From assembly GCA_002255575.1 (NCBI GenBank), contig NCAT01000008.1:36459-100458 (forward strand): DNA of 64,000 bases. The letters are read 5' to 3'. The notes beneath the pieces are model-generated. The model ran no database searches. It saw nothing but the letters and a program-made list of their open reading frames with translations, and was not told where the DNA came from. Origin of the DNA: Acidocella sp. 20-57-95 (GTDB lineage Bacteria; Pseudomonadota; Alphaproteobacteria; Acetobacterales; Acetobacteraceae). Both the position numbers and the translations under genes were made by a program. Numbering within the stretch: position 1 is the first letter of the stretch; the number at the start of each line of letters is the position of its first letter. Shown one piece after another: positions 45,159 through 53,918 of the stretch.

Positions 45159-46338
45159 ACTTAAACCTCAGCGGCACCAACAATCGCTGAAAGAATATTT
45201 CACGGTTGTGCGAGACCATTCGGTGGCGCTGGCTTTACCCCTCTCAGACGAGGATTGCGCGGCACAATCCATGCCGGATGCGAGCCCGGTTAAGTGGCAC
45301 CTTGCCCATACAACCTGGTTTTTCGAAACTTTTATATTGGAGCGCTTTGAGCCTAATTTTGCGCCGTTTCATCAAGCCTTCCGGGTAATGTTTAACTCAT
45401 ATTACAACGGGATCGGTGAGAAACACCCAAGGGCCGAGCGCGGCTTTATCACCCGGCCGTCGCGGGACGAAGTGCTGGCGTATCGCTGTAATGTCGATGC
45501 TCGGGTTGCGCGGTTGCTAGGTGAGAATGAAAGTGATGATCTTGCTGTTTTGATCGAACTTGGCGTGCAGCACGAGCAACAACACCAAGAGCTAATTCTC
45601 ACCGATATACTGCATCTGCTAAGCCGTAACCCGCTTTTTCCGGTTTACGATGTAAATTTTAAGGTGCCGGAACCGGGTGGATCTCACAATTGGCAAGCCT
45701 TTGATCCAGGATTGACGGAGATTGGTCATACTGGTGCCGCATTTTGTTTCGATAATGAATTGCCGCGCCATCGGCAGTTCATTCAGGCTTACGAACTCCG
45801 ATCAGGTCTTGTCACCAACGGTGAATATGCGGCTTTTATCGCAGCTGGTGGATATGAGGACCCTAGTTTCTGGCTTTCTGAAGGTTGGGCGTGGATAACG
45901 GCACAAAATATCCAACAGCCGCTTTATTGGCATAAGGAGGATGCGGGCTGGCAAGAGTTTTCGTTAGCCGGGCTGCGCCCGATCAATCTCCATGCGCCGT
46001 TGCTGAATATATCATATTTCGAGGCTTCAGCCTTTGCCATGTACAGCGGCGCCCGCCTGCCAACCGAAGCTGAGTGGGAATATGCCGCGGTATCGGCAGA
46101 GCTCGACCAAATGTTTGGCACCGCGTGGCAATGGACCAGTTCATCCTATGCGCCCTATCCCGGCTTCTCTGCGGCCCCCGGCGCAATTGGTGAGTATAAT
46201 GGCAAGTTCATGGCCAACCAGTATGTTCTACGTGGTTCCTCATTTGCCACCCCCGCGAACCATTCGCGCCACACTTACCGCAACTTCTTCCCGACCAATG
46301 CGCGCTGGCAATTCACCGGCATCAGGCTCGCCCGCTAA
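45142..46338 (+). CDS. egtB: Hercynine oxygenase EgtB
   Basis: 398 residues from ATG 45142, which starts at the family's usual N-terminal position; the frame goes back to 45091 inside egtD. An N-terminal DinB domain gives iron ligands in WHLAHTTWFFE and HEQQHQELI, and a C-terminal formylglycine-generating-enzyme-like domain has GARLPTEAEWEYA and RGSSFATP...RHTYRNFF. EgtB forms the sulfoxide between hercynine and a thiol (gamma-glutamylcysteine or cysteine). Immediately after egtD. Confidence 0.93.
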   Translation: MLAPTELKPQRHQQSLKEYFTVVRDHSVALALPLSDEDCAAQSMPDASPVKWHLAHTTWFFETFILERFEPNFAPFHQAFRVMFNSYYNGIGEKHPRAERGFITRPSRDEVLAYRCNVDARVARLLGENESDDLAVLIELGVQHEQQHQELILTDILHLLSRNPLFPVYDVNFKVPEPGGSHNWQAFDPGLTEIGHTGAAFCFDNELPRHRQFIQAYELRSGLVTNGEYAAFIAAGGYEDPSFWLSEGWAWITAQNIQQPLYWHKEDAGWQEFSLAGLRPINLHAPLLNISYFEASAFAMYSGARLPTEAEWEYAAVSAELDQMFGTAWQWTSSSYAPYPGFSAAPGAIGEYNGKFMANQYVLRGSSFATPANHSRHTYRNFFPTNARWQFTGIRLAR

Positions 46339-46465
46339 AATTGACCGCAAGGTAATCTAGGCGGCTCGTCTTGAGGCCCTTATGGGAAAGTTAACTGACA
46401 TAAATCTATCACACTACGCGGGAGGTTTATGATGTAACCGGCCCTTCTCGTTAAGGAGCTGTATT

Positions 46466-47146
46466 TTGACCCTCGATTACATTGTTCATCTCGCCAACTA
46501 CTCTGATGGCGTTCTTTATATTTTAGCGTTTTTGCTGCTGGTGGCCCTCGCCGTGATGATCGACCGGTTTTGGTCGCTGCGGACGACCATTATGCGTGGT
46601 AAGTCTATTATTAAAGCCACTGCCGCCCAGGCCCAGCTCGGCCGGGCTGACTTGCAGGTGCTGCTTAATAAGGCAGGGTCCCTGCCAGAAGCGGTTCTGG
46701 TCGATACGGCGCTACGCCATCTCGATGTTGCCAAGGGCGAGGCACTGGCCAACCGGCTAGACGAATCGATCATGTTGATCGCCCCAAAGCTTGATGAACG
46801 GCTCTGGGTACTGGACACGGTGGTGACTTTGGCGCCGCTTCTGGGTCTATTTGGCACCATTATCGGTATGTTTCACGCTTTCTCGGTGCTGGCATCACCT
46901 GGCCATGCGCCGGCAGACGTAACCGCCGGTGTGGCCGATGCGCTGGTGGCCACTGCCTGTGGTATTTTTATTGCCATGCTGGGCCTATCAGCCTTTAACG
47001 CGTTGAATAACCAAGTGCGCATCATTCTGCACCAGCTGGACTCGATGAAGTTGATGATCATCAACCGCACTGACGGCGCGCCGATGGTTGCGGCCCGCCA
47101 GAGCGCTCCGGCACGCCCGTTGGCTGCCGAAATGCAGAACGCGTAA
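46466..47146 (+). CDS. exbB: ExbB/TolQ/MotA family proton-channel protein
   Basis: 226 residues from TTG 46466, which has AAGGAG seven bases upstream. Three membrane segments: about residues 15-35 (LYILAFLLLVALAVMI), the VVTLAPLLGLFGTIIGMFHAF segment and ADALVATACGIFIAMLGL. These are family-typical. With exbD, a TonB-dependent receptor and tonB downstream, the ExbB role (energising TonB by proton flow) is favoured over TolQ. Confidence 0.92.
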   Translation: MTLDYIVHLANYSDGVLYILAFLLLVALAVMIDRFWSLRTTIMRGKSIIKATAAQAQLGRADLQVLLNKAGSLPEAVLVDTALRHLDVAKGEALANRLDESIMLIAPKLDERLWVLDTVVTLAPLLGLFGTIIGMFHAFSVLASPGHAPADVTAGVADALVATACGIFIAMLGLSAFNALNNQVRIILHQLDSMKLMIINRTDGAPMVAARQSAPARPLAAEMQNA

Positions 47147-47156
47147 GACCCAACCG

Positions 47157-47567
47157 ATGAAAATGCGCTATTTCGAGCAGAAAAAGGCCCGCATCGAGAT
47201 CATTCCGATGATCGACGTGATGTTGTTCCTGCTGGTGTTCTTTATCATCGTGACACTGCAAATGATCCCTGATAAGGGCGTGAATTTGCAACTGCCAGTG
47301 TCCTCCCAGACTGATACGTTGCCTCACCCGAAAATCACCGTGAATGTAATGCCTGATGGCACCATTAAGGTGAAAGACCAGGTGATGACGCCGGACCAAT
47401 TGACCACCATGTTCCAAGCGGATGGCGATCCGTCAAAAACAGAACTGACGATTGCGACCGATAAAGCCTCGCAATTTCAGAATTTTATGACTGTTATTGA
47501 TGCTGCCCGCAAAGCTGGTGTGACCGATATAGGTATTGCGGCCCAGCCGCAGTCATCAGGCAATTAG
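47157..47567 (+). CDS. exbD: ExbD/TolR family protein
   Basis: 136 residues from ATG 47157; the frame extends to 47088 into exbB but the family begins here. The ARIEIIPMIDVMLFLLVFFI segment contains the Asp in the membrane helix that is needed for proton coupling. The periplasmic domain follows. Ten bases after exbB and followed by a strong terminator, so exbB-exbD is a transcription unit of its own. Confidence 0.92.
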   Translation: MKMRYFEQKKARIEIIPMIDVMLFLLVFFIIVTLQMIPDKGVNLQLPVSSQTDTLPHPKITVNVMPDGTIKVKDQVMTPDQLTTMFQADGDPSKTELTIATDKASQFQNFMTVIDAARKAGVTDIGIAAQPQSSGN

Positions 47568-47596
47568 GTCAATCCAAGCATTGTAAACGGTAAAGA

Positions 47597-47628
47597 CCCC
47601 GCCAGCCACCAACGCTGGCGGGGTTTTT
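47597..47628 (+). terminator. Intrinsic terminator after exbD
   Basis: Perfect 10-base stem CCCCGCCAGC / GCTGGCGGGG (47597-47606 and 47614-47623) with a 7-base loop, then TTTTT. Separates exbBD from the receptor gene, which therefore has its own promoter in 47629-47766. Confidence 0.92.
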
Positions 47629-47766
47629 GTTGTTACATAAAATCGTCATCGTTTCTTCACGGATCTGTAACCGATTTTTTCGCAGGTATATACTATCTGA
47701 CCTCGGGTTACGTTGCATTGCATAATGGGTCGCAATGCTTTTCGAAAATAACAGGGGGCTTTTAAA

Positions 47767-50115
47767 ATGCGTAATACATTAACTCTGCGCTACGCGCTGA
47801 GCCGGACTTGCTCACGTCATGCGCTTGGTTTGGCCGTTGCCAGCTTTGCGTTCATCAATGCGGTGCCGGCTATGGCGCAAACGGCTGCGAATGCGCCGGT
47901 GAATCTTGACCTTGGGTCGGTGCTTGCCGCCAGTTCCAGCGGTGCCAGCACCGACTATCAGGACACACCCGGCACTGCGCCTTATGAAGCGCCATCCGTT
48001 ACGCCGCTGAACTCCACCCAGCCGACCTCGCTGGTCACGCAGCACACGATTGAGAATAATTTCAGCAGCACCCAGAGCTATGCGGATTTCGCGCGCTTGA
48101 CGCCGTCAGTGAACAGCATCAATCCGAATGGTCCTGGTCTGGCTGAAGCCATTGGGCCGACGATTCGCGGGTTGCAGGATGGTCAGTATAACGTGACCTT
48201 CGACGGTATCCCGCTTGGCGACTCCAACGACTTTACCCACCACACTACCTCGTTTTTCGCGGATCATGATATTGGCCAGACCATTGTGGACCGCGGTCCT
48301 GGTACGGCTGAAACGGTCGGCGATGCCACTTTCGGCGGCACCATTTCAATCCGCAGCAAAGACCCGCAGCCGGATATGACGCTAACCCCGTATGGTTCAT
48401 ACGGCAGCTACAATACGATCCAGGAAGGTTTGCAGTTCGATACCGGCTCAATTGCTAAACTTAACGGTGCCTCGGCCTTTTTTGATGCTGGGCATATTAA
48501 GTCCGATGGTGCGTTGAGCTATGCAGGCCAAGAACGCTCCAACTTCCTTGGCAAGGTGGTCATTCCGCTGGGTTCCAACACTACGCTGACATTGTTCAGC
48601 AGCTATCAGAAGCTCTACCAGAACCCGCCCAATTACGGTACGTCGGTCGCGCAGATGCAGGCTTTTGGCAATAGCAACTACGCTTACAACAACAACCCCA
48701 ACAGCCAGGAATATTACAAATATAACGCTGACTATATCACGACTGATATGGAATATGCTGACCTAACGTCTAACCTCGGCAATGGCTGGTTGTATGATGG
48801 CAAGGCCTATACCTATGGTTATTACCACCACGATTTGAACACGATTGATCCGTTTGACACACTGCCAGGCGGCCAGTCATCAAATGGTACGGCAAATCAG
48901 GTTCAGTTGACTGTAAACGGTGCTCCGGTTTCAGGCATTCCGGGTGAAACTTTTGGCATGACGTACCGTTCGTTTGGTACGATCCAGCGCTTCCAAAAGG
49001 ATTTCAGCTTTGGTGATGTCAAGTTTGGTGCTTGGTTCGACCGCCAGTCTGACAATCGCTATGTTTACGAAGTTAGCCTGACCAATGGTAACGTGCCGAA
49101 CTATGATACCAATACTGGTGGCGTCGGCAATGTGACAGCAGCCAACAATAATGGTACCATCGCGCGTCTTCAGCATAATCAGCTCTACACATTCCAGCCC
49201 TACGCGCAGTTTGACTGGAAGCCGACTGATAACCTGACACTGACAGCTGGCGTGAAATATGCTTTCTTCCGCCGCCAGTTATTCGCCCCTGTTAACCAAG
49301 TCACCGGTATCTCACAGGGTTACGAGCATAATTACGGTAAAATTCTGCCGTCTTTCGAAGCAAAGTATAAATTTAACCCGAACCTCTCTGCATACGCACA
49401 GGCAGCCGAAGGCTTCCTCGCGCCGAACTTGAATGCATTTTATACCAATAACCTAACCAACCAAAGTGTTGCGCCGGAAAGCACTTTGAATTTCCAGGTT
49501 GGCACCGCTTATCAAGACCAGCACTTGGCGCTCGGTGCGGATGTTTATGACATTCACTTTCAGAACTTCCTGCAGCCCACGCCTGCGACTGCAGGTGGTA
49601 AAAAAGCGTTTTATCAATATGAAAATATTGGTGGCGCGTTTTATCGTGGCATAGAGGGTGAAGCGACCTATACCTTTGACTCCGGGATTAGCCTGTTCGG
49701 CAATGGCGGATATAACGAAGCCTACTCGACCATCGGGCACGTGGCCGTAAACATGGCGCCGCAATTCACTACGAATGCTGGGATCATTTACGATCATAAC
49801 GGTATTTATGCTTCATTGATCGACCAATGGACGGGTGGCGAATATAGCGGTAACTCCACCGTCAGCCCAGCTGGGGGCAAATCCCCCGGTGGCTGGTACG
49901 ATCCGTATAATGTCGTGAACCTGTCGCTTGGCTACACGTTCGATAGTGTCATGCAACATGTGAAGCATCTGAGCGTGAAGCTGAACGTGGATAACCTCAC
50001 GGATCAAAACCAGTTCATCACTGATCTTGGTAATGATGCGAGCGGCAACCCGCTTTATCTCAAACTCACCGGCATCTCGGCCTTCTTCTCGGTTTCGGTG
50101 CCGCTGACCTTCTGA
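47767..50115 (+). CDS. TonB-dependent outer-membrane receptor
   Basis: 782 residues. Signal peptide of about 38 residues ends near VPAMAQT. Plug domain includes GPTIRGLQDGQYNVTFDGIPLG and VDRGPGTAETVGDATFGGTISI. The rest is a beta-barrel rich in aromatic and polar strands ending SVSVPLTF, with the terminal Phe needed for barrel assembly. Imports a siderophore, haem or another scarce ligand using TonB (50223) and ExbBD (46466). The ligand is not apparent. The sequence is very Asn/Tyr-rich in the loops. Confidence 0.93.
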   Translation: MRNTLTLRYALSRTCSRHALGLAVASFAFINAVPAMAQTAANAPVNLDLGSVLAASSSGASTDYQDTPGTAPYEAPSVTPLNSTQPTSLVTQHTIENNFSSTQSYADFARLTPSVNSINPNGPGLAEAIGPTIRGLQDGQYNVTFDGIPLGDSNDFTHHTTSFFADHDIGQTIVDRGPGTAETVGDATFGGTISIRSKDPQPDMTLTPYGSYGSYNTIQEGLQFDTGSIAKLNGASAFFDAGHIKSDGALSYAGQERSNFLGKVVIPLGSNTTLTLFSSYQKLYQNPPNYGTSVAQMQAFGNSNYAYNNNPNSQEYYKYNADYITTDMEYADLTSNLGNGWLYDGKAYTYGYYHHDLNTIDPFDTLPGGQSSNGTANQVQLTVNGAPVSGIPGETFGMTYRSFGTIQRFQKDFSFGDVKFGAWFDRQSDNRYVYEVSLTNGNVPNYDTNTGGVGNVTAANNNGTIARLQHNQLYTFQPYAQFDWKPTDNLTLTAGVKYAFFRRQLFAPVNQVTGISQGYEHNYGKILPSFEAKYKFNPNLSAYAQAAEGFLAPNLNAFYTNNLTNQSVAPESTLNFQVGTAYQDQHLALGADVYDIHFQNFLQPTPATAGGKKAFYQYENIGGAFYRGIEGEATYTFDSGISLFGNGGYNEAYSTIGHVAVNMAPQFTTNAGIIYDHNGIYASLIDQWTGGEYSGNSTVSPAGGKSPGGWYDPYNVVNLSLGYTFDSVMQHVKHLSVKLNVDNLTDQNQFITDLGNDASGNPLYLKLTGISAFFSVSVPLTF

Positions 50116-50150
50116 TCGTGACGATTTAGCGAAATAAACCTAAACCAAGG

Positions 50151-50176
50151 CAGGGTCCGGCGCGAGCCGGACCCTG
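50151..50176 (+). terminator. Hairpin after receptor gene (weak terminator)
   Basis: Perfect 10-base stem CAGGGTCCGG / CCGGACCCTG with a 6-base loop, 36 bases after the receptor stop. No proper T-run follows (TTGCGTT), so termination may be partial, letting some transcripts reach tonB. Confidence 0.65.
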
Positions 50177-50222
50177 TTGCGTTACATAGCCGTAGCACAC
50201 TAAGTATTTTTGAGAGTTCACA

Positions 50223-50960
50223 ATGGCAGGCACAATGCGTTCAGATTTCTGGGTCAGCACCGAAACCAATAACCGCCGGTTTCTCATCGCAATTGGCCTG
50301 GGCCTGCTGCTTGAGATAGGGGCGGTCAGTTCAGTGTTGGTGTTTGAGCATATGCAACCACCGCCATCGGACAAACCGACCGTGATTAAACTATCGATTA
50401 CCGCCCCAGCCCCGCCGGCACCCAAGCCGCCCCCGCCACCGCCAGTGGTACCGCCAAAGCCGGTGCCGCCGCCGCCAGTGCCGGTAACGCCACCCATCCC
50501 GATGCCACCGCCGCCACCGGTGCCGCACCATACGGTGACGCACAAGCCACCGCCGCCCAAACATGTGGACACACCGCCGCCGGTTACCCCGCCACCGGTG
50601 GACCAACCGCCGCCCGCGCCCACGCCGCCGCAAGCGCCACCCGCGCCGAGTGCGGGTGAGTTGGATTTATTCCGCGCCGCCATGCGCACCGCCGTGCGCC
50701 AAGCCGCCCGCACGCCCTCATCCGCCGCCATGGCGCATGAGTTTGGCATTGCGCGGGTGAGTTTTAATTTCCAGGACGGCGCGGTTTCCAACATCGCGGT
50801 GGTAACTTCCAGTGGCTACCCGCTGCTGGACCAGGCGGCGATGCAGGCAGTTCGCGATGCGCATTACCCGCCCGTACCGCCGGATATGGTGGGTCACGCC
50901 GATAGCGTGCAAGTTGATGTGATTTTCCGCCCGGTCGATACCGCGGTTGATTCCGACTAA
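50223..50960 (+). CDS. tonB: Energy-transducing protein TonB
   Basis: 245 residues. One membrane segment at about residues 20-42 (FLIAIGLGLLLEIGAVSSVL), a long proline-rich periplasmic spacer from about 47 to 140, and a C-terminal TonB domain with ARVSFNFQDGAVSNIAVVTS and LLDQAAMQAVRDAHYPPVP. Transmits proton-motive force from ExbBD to the outer-membrane receptor. The spacer is mostly Pro, with Val, Thr, Lys and Ala, long enough to span the periplasm. The antisense glycine-rich frames here are only its shadow. Confidence 0.93.
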   Translation: MAGTMRSDFWVSTETNNRRFLIAIGLGLLLEIGAVSSVLVFEHMQPPPSDKPTVIKLSITAPAPPAPKPPPPPPVVPPKPVPPPPVPVTPPIPMPPPPPVPHHTVTHKPPPPKHVDTPPPVTPPPVDQPPPAPTPPQAPPAPSAGELDLFRAAMRTAVRQAARTPSSAAMAHEFGIARVSFNFQDGAVSNIAVVTSSGYPLLDQAAMQAVRDAHYPPVPPDMVGHADSVQVDVIFRPVDTAVDSD

Positions 50961-51172
50961 GCGCTTTCGGGCGCTCTGGTTTCGCAGGTATTTTTGACCG
51001 GGCAACGGCACCGGCTGCTTTGTCGCGTCGGTATTGGGCGTCATGCCGCGTGTGCCGGATGCGCTGAAAGCATGGAAACAATGCCTGGACGATCTCACTA
51101 ATAAAATCGCATTACTGTCATGTGATCTGGTGATAATGAGTCTGTCCAAGTCCTTGAAAGCGAGAAATTTTC

Positions 51173-51820
51173 ATGCGTGATAATCCGTTCCATTCCCTTT
51201 TTCAGGTCATGACTGGTCAAATTCATGACCAATTGGCGCTTGGTGCTTATGGCTGGCTGACAGTGGTGTTAGCCTGGGCGCTGTTCTGGGCCGGGCTCGC
51301 CATCGCTGCTTACGTGCTGGCCACCGACCCCACCCAGCGCAGCATTAAACACATCAGCGTGTTCGCGATGCGATTTATCTCTGCCGGCATGTGGTATCTT
51401 GGTACGCTGTGGAAGTTACCCTGGCCGGTCGCCCACGGATTTAAGGACTGGCTGACCAACTGCGTCACCTACAGCTCATTCCAATGGCATGCCGATATTA
51501 TGCAAATATTCCTCAATAACATCGCGCTGGTGCAACCAGTGATTTATTTGCTTGAGGTGTTTTTTGCCTTTTCGCTGGCGTGCGGTTTCGCGGTGCGCTT
51601 CACTGGCATTCTGGCGGCCTTATTCATCGTAAATCTGCTCTTTGGGCTCTATAATGACCCGACCGAATGGGTCTGGACCTATGTCGGCATTGCTTGTGCG
51701 CATGGCATGTTCGCTGTGGACCAGGCAGGGCAAAGTCTGGGTCTCGACCATCTGCTGCGGCTCAAGCGCATCCTGCCTGCCAATTCCCGGCTGGCGAAAC
51801 TGCACGCTTTGGCATCGTAA
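51173..51820 (+). CDS. DoxD-like (thiosulfate:quinone oxidoreductase small-subunit type) membrane protein
   Basis: 215 residues, four or five membrane segments. The FAMRFISAGMWYLGTLWKLPWP segment (WYLGTLWKLPWP near residue 75) and the VYLLEVFFAFSLACGFAVRF-like region resemble the DoxD/DoxX family. In Acidianus DoxD is the quinone-reducing part of thiosulfate:quinone oxidoreductase; many bacterial members are of unknown role. It begins a four-gene group with a ModA-like protein, a cytochrome b561 and a molybdopterin enzyme, so a membrane redox function with quinone is likely (inference). Confidence 0.7.
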   Translation: MRDNPFHSLFQVMTGQIHDQLALGAYGWLTVVLAWALFWAGLAIAAYVLATDPTQRSIKHISVFAMRFISAGMWYLGTLWKLPWPVAHGFKDWLTNCVTYSSFQWHADIMQIFLNNIALVQPVIYLLEVFFAFSLACGFAVRFTGILAALFIVNLLFGLYNDPTEWVWTYVGIACAHGMFAVDQAGQSLGLDHLLRLKRILPANSRLAKLHALAS

Positions 51821-51825
51821 CCGCC

Positions 51826-52497
51826 ATGGCAAGCTCAGGCGATGTTACCGTGTTCTGCGACCCTACCTTAAAGCCCGCTATGTTAGCGCTGAGCGGGCTG
51901 GGTGGGTTCGCAATCTACCCGCTTTGCGCGCCGGGGCCTTTGATGGTGGCGCAAATCATCCGGCACACCCGCAATGATGTGCTATTTACACTCGATACGG
52001 TAATGGATGACGCCGTGGCGGCCAAGCTGGTGGTGCCAGCAAGCCGCCAGGGTGGTTTTACCAACAATCTGGTTCTGGCGGGGCTGCAGGGCCGTTTTTC
52101 CTCGGCGCTGGACCAGACCGGCCTACAAACCTTGCTCGCGAAGGCAAGCTTGGCAGTGACGGATGATACCTCTGCTTGTAACCTTGACGGCCGTGCGATC
52201 CTTGCCGCCAACAACCTTTCCGCGTCGATGGTTCAAGGGGCGGCCAATACCGGCGACGTATCAGATATGGTCACAACCCGCGCTGTTGATATCGGCCTGA
52301 TGTATCTGACCGACGTGCAGGCCGACCCGCGTTTGGCGGTGCTCGCGACGCTGACGGCACCACCTGCTGTCACCAGCTACGCCGCGGCGGTGAATGCATC
52401 GGCGTTCAGTGCAAATGCACAGGCGCTAGTTAATCTGCTGCATACCCCTAACGCAATCGCCCGGCTCAGCGCCGCTGGCGTGAAGGTAAGCACATGA
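51826..52497 (+). CDS. ModA-like oxyanion-binding-fold protein without signal peptide
   Basis: 223 residues from ATG 51826, six bases after the DoxD stop; the frame extends to 51667 but reads inside doxD. The pattern VTVFCDPTLKPAMLALSG, LVMPASRQGGFTNNLVLA-like region, and AVDIGLMYLTDVQADPRL is that of a type II binding protein of the molybdate/tungstate group. There is no signal peptide, so it would be cytosolic unless exported otherwise. Its stop overlaps the cytochrome b561 start (ATGA). Possibly binds an oxyanion or a cofactor (inference). Confidence 0.65.
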   Translation: MASSGDVTVFCDPTLKPAMLALSGLGGFAIYPLCAPGPLMVAQIIRHTRNDVLFTLDTVMDDAVAAKLVVPASRQGGFTNNLVLAGLQGRFSSALDQTGLQTLLAKASLAVTDDTSACNLDGRAILAANNLSASMVQGAANTGDVSDMVTTRAVDIGLMYLTDVQADPRLAVLATLTAPPAVTSYAAAVNASAFSANAQALVNLLHTPNAIARLSAAGVKVST

Positions 52498-53192
52498 AAA
52501 CCGTTAAAATCTCCGCATCCACGCATGATATTCAGGAACACCCGCTGCTGGTGCGCATTGCCCATTGGGCGCAAGCTTTGGCCATTATCATTATGGTTGG
52601 CAGCGGCTGGCGGATTTATAATTCCGACCCGATTTTTGATAATTTCCGGTTTTGGCAATGGGCAACTTTGGGGGGCGATCCGCCGGTTGCCAAAATTGCC
52701 CACATGGACCCCGGTGTTGCCAACGCGCTGAACTGGCATTTCAGTGGCCTATGGTTGCTGCTGGCAAGCTACTTGCTGTTCATCATCCACGGCCTAGTCT
52801 CCGGCCATTTCCGGCGCGACTTTCTGCCGCTGAACCTACCCGGCCTGATCCGCGATTTTATCAGCGCGCTGACCTTCAAACTCAGTCATCGTCTCGGCGC
52901 GTATAATCACGTACAGCGCGCAGCCTATTGGGGTGTGTTGTTCGCGGTGCTGATGATGTTTGTAACCGGCCTCGCCATTTGGAAGCCGGTGCAGTTAAGC
53001 TGGCTCACGTGGTTATGTGGCGGCTACCCCACTGCCCGCGTGCTGCATTTCATCTTTATGTCCGGCATCTGCCTGTTCATCATCGTGCATGTCACCCTCG
53101 TGGCCTTAGTGCCAAAAACGTTGGTGGCGATGGTGCTGGGCCGTGCTGCTGAACCTATCCATACTGCGGAGACGTCCCATGCCGGTGAATGA
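52494..53192 (+). CDS. Cytochrome b561 family membrane protein
   Basis: 232 residues, four membrane helices. Haem ligand histidines are suggested by RIAHWAQALAIIIMVGSGWR, the NWHFSGLWLLLASYLLFIIHG helix and FIFMSGICLFIIVHVTL. The family passes electrons between quinone and a periplasmic partner; next to a sulfite-oxidase-fold enzyme it is probably its membrane electron acceptor. Overlaps both neighbours (4 and 14 bases), so all are co-translated. Confidence 0.9.
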   Translation: MKTVKISASTHDIQEHPLLVRIAHWAQALAIIIMVGSGWRIYNSDPIFDNFRFWQWATLGGDPPVAKIAHMDPGVANALNWHFSGLWLLLASYLLFIIHGLVSGHFRRDFLPLNLPGLIRDFISALTFKLSHRLGAYNHVQRAAYWGVLFAVLMMFVTGLAIWKPVQLSWLTWLCGGYPTARVLHFIFMSGICLFIIVHVTLVALVPKTLVAMVLGRAAEPIHTAETSHAGE

Positions 53193-53913
53193 ACCAGCCA
53201 AGCCCGTTTTTGATGTTGACCGCCGCAAGCTGCTGCGCTCAGGCCTCAGTCTGGGAGCACTCACCTTCCTGACTGGCTGCGATATCAGTGATAATGACAC
53301 TGTGCAGTCAGTCTTCGCCGAGATTTCACAGTGGAATAACCTCGTGCAAGGCGCCTTGTTTGGCGGCGCGCGTCTGGCGCCCGAGTACCCTGAAAGCATG
53401 GCGGTCAAGGATTTCCGCTATAATGCATGGTATCACGCTGACCAGTCGCCGCAGCTCAGCGCTGCCGACTATAAGCTTGAACTGGCGGGGCTGATTGATA
53501 ACAAAAAACCCTGGCGCGTGAATGACCTTTACGCGCTGCCGCAAAAATCTCAGGTGACGCGGCATGTGTGTGTGGAAGGCTGGAGCATGATCGGCAAATG
53601 GACCGGCACGCCGCTTTCAGAATTCCTCAAGCGCGTAGGCGCCGATACGACCGCCAAATATGTCGGCTTTGCCTGTGCTGATGGCTATTATGAAAGCATT
53701 GATATGGCCACAGCACTGCATCCCCAGACCATCATGGCCTATCAACTCTCGGACCAGATTTTGCCTGTTAAATACGGTTTCCCTTTTAAAATCAGAATCC
53801 CAACCAAATTAGGATTCAAGAACCCAAAATTCGTCACGGCCATTTACGTGACCAACCGCAATCCGGGCGGGTTTTGGGTAGATCGTGGCTATAACTGGTT
53901 TAGTGGGATTTAA
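53179..53913 (+). CDS. Periplasmic molybdopterin oxidoreductase (sulfite oxidase/MsrP-like)
   Basis: 244 residues from ATG 53179; the frame extends to 53143. The twin-arginine motif is DRRKLLRSG at 14-22 and a lipobox-like LTGC at 31-34 follows, so it may be a Tat-exported lipoprotein. The molybdenum ligand is Cys131 in HVCVEGWSMIGKWTGTPL, and the fold ends with GFKNPKFVTAIYVTNRNPGGFW. Probably passes electrons through the cytochrome b561. Sulfite, sulfoxide or other S/N oxo compounds are family substrates; none can be assigned. Confidence 0.9.
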   Translation: MPVNEPAKPVFDVDRRKLLRSGLSLGALTFLTGCDISDNDTVQSVFAEISQWNNLVQGALFGGARLAPEYPESMAVKDFRYNAWYHADQSPQLSAADYKLELAGLIDNKKPWRVNDLYALPQKSQVTRHVCVEGWSMIGKWTGTPLSEFLKRVGADTTAKYVGFACADGYYESIDMATALHPQTIMAYQLSDQILPVKYGFPFKIRIPTKLGFKNPKFVTAIYVTNRNPGGFWVDRGYNWFSGI

Positions 53914-53918
53914 ACGCC

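Noticed and set aside
50400..50650. Repeat array or CRISPR-like pattern in GC-rich triplets
   Set aside because: It is irregular Pro-codon repetition within tonB, with no constant repeat-spacer periodicity.
50126..50794. Glycine-rich 222-codon frame on the minus strand
   Set aside because: It is the mirror of the proline-rich tonB spacer (Pro codons read backward as Gly); no independent support.
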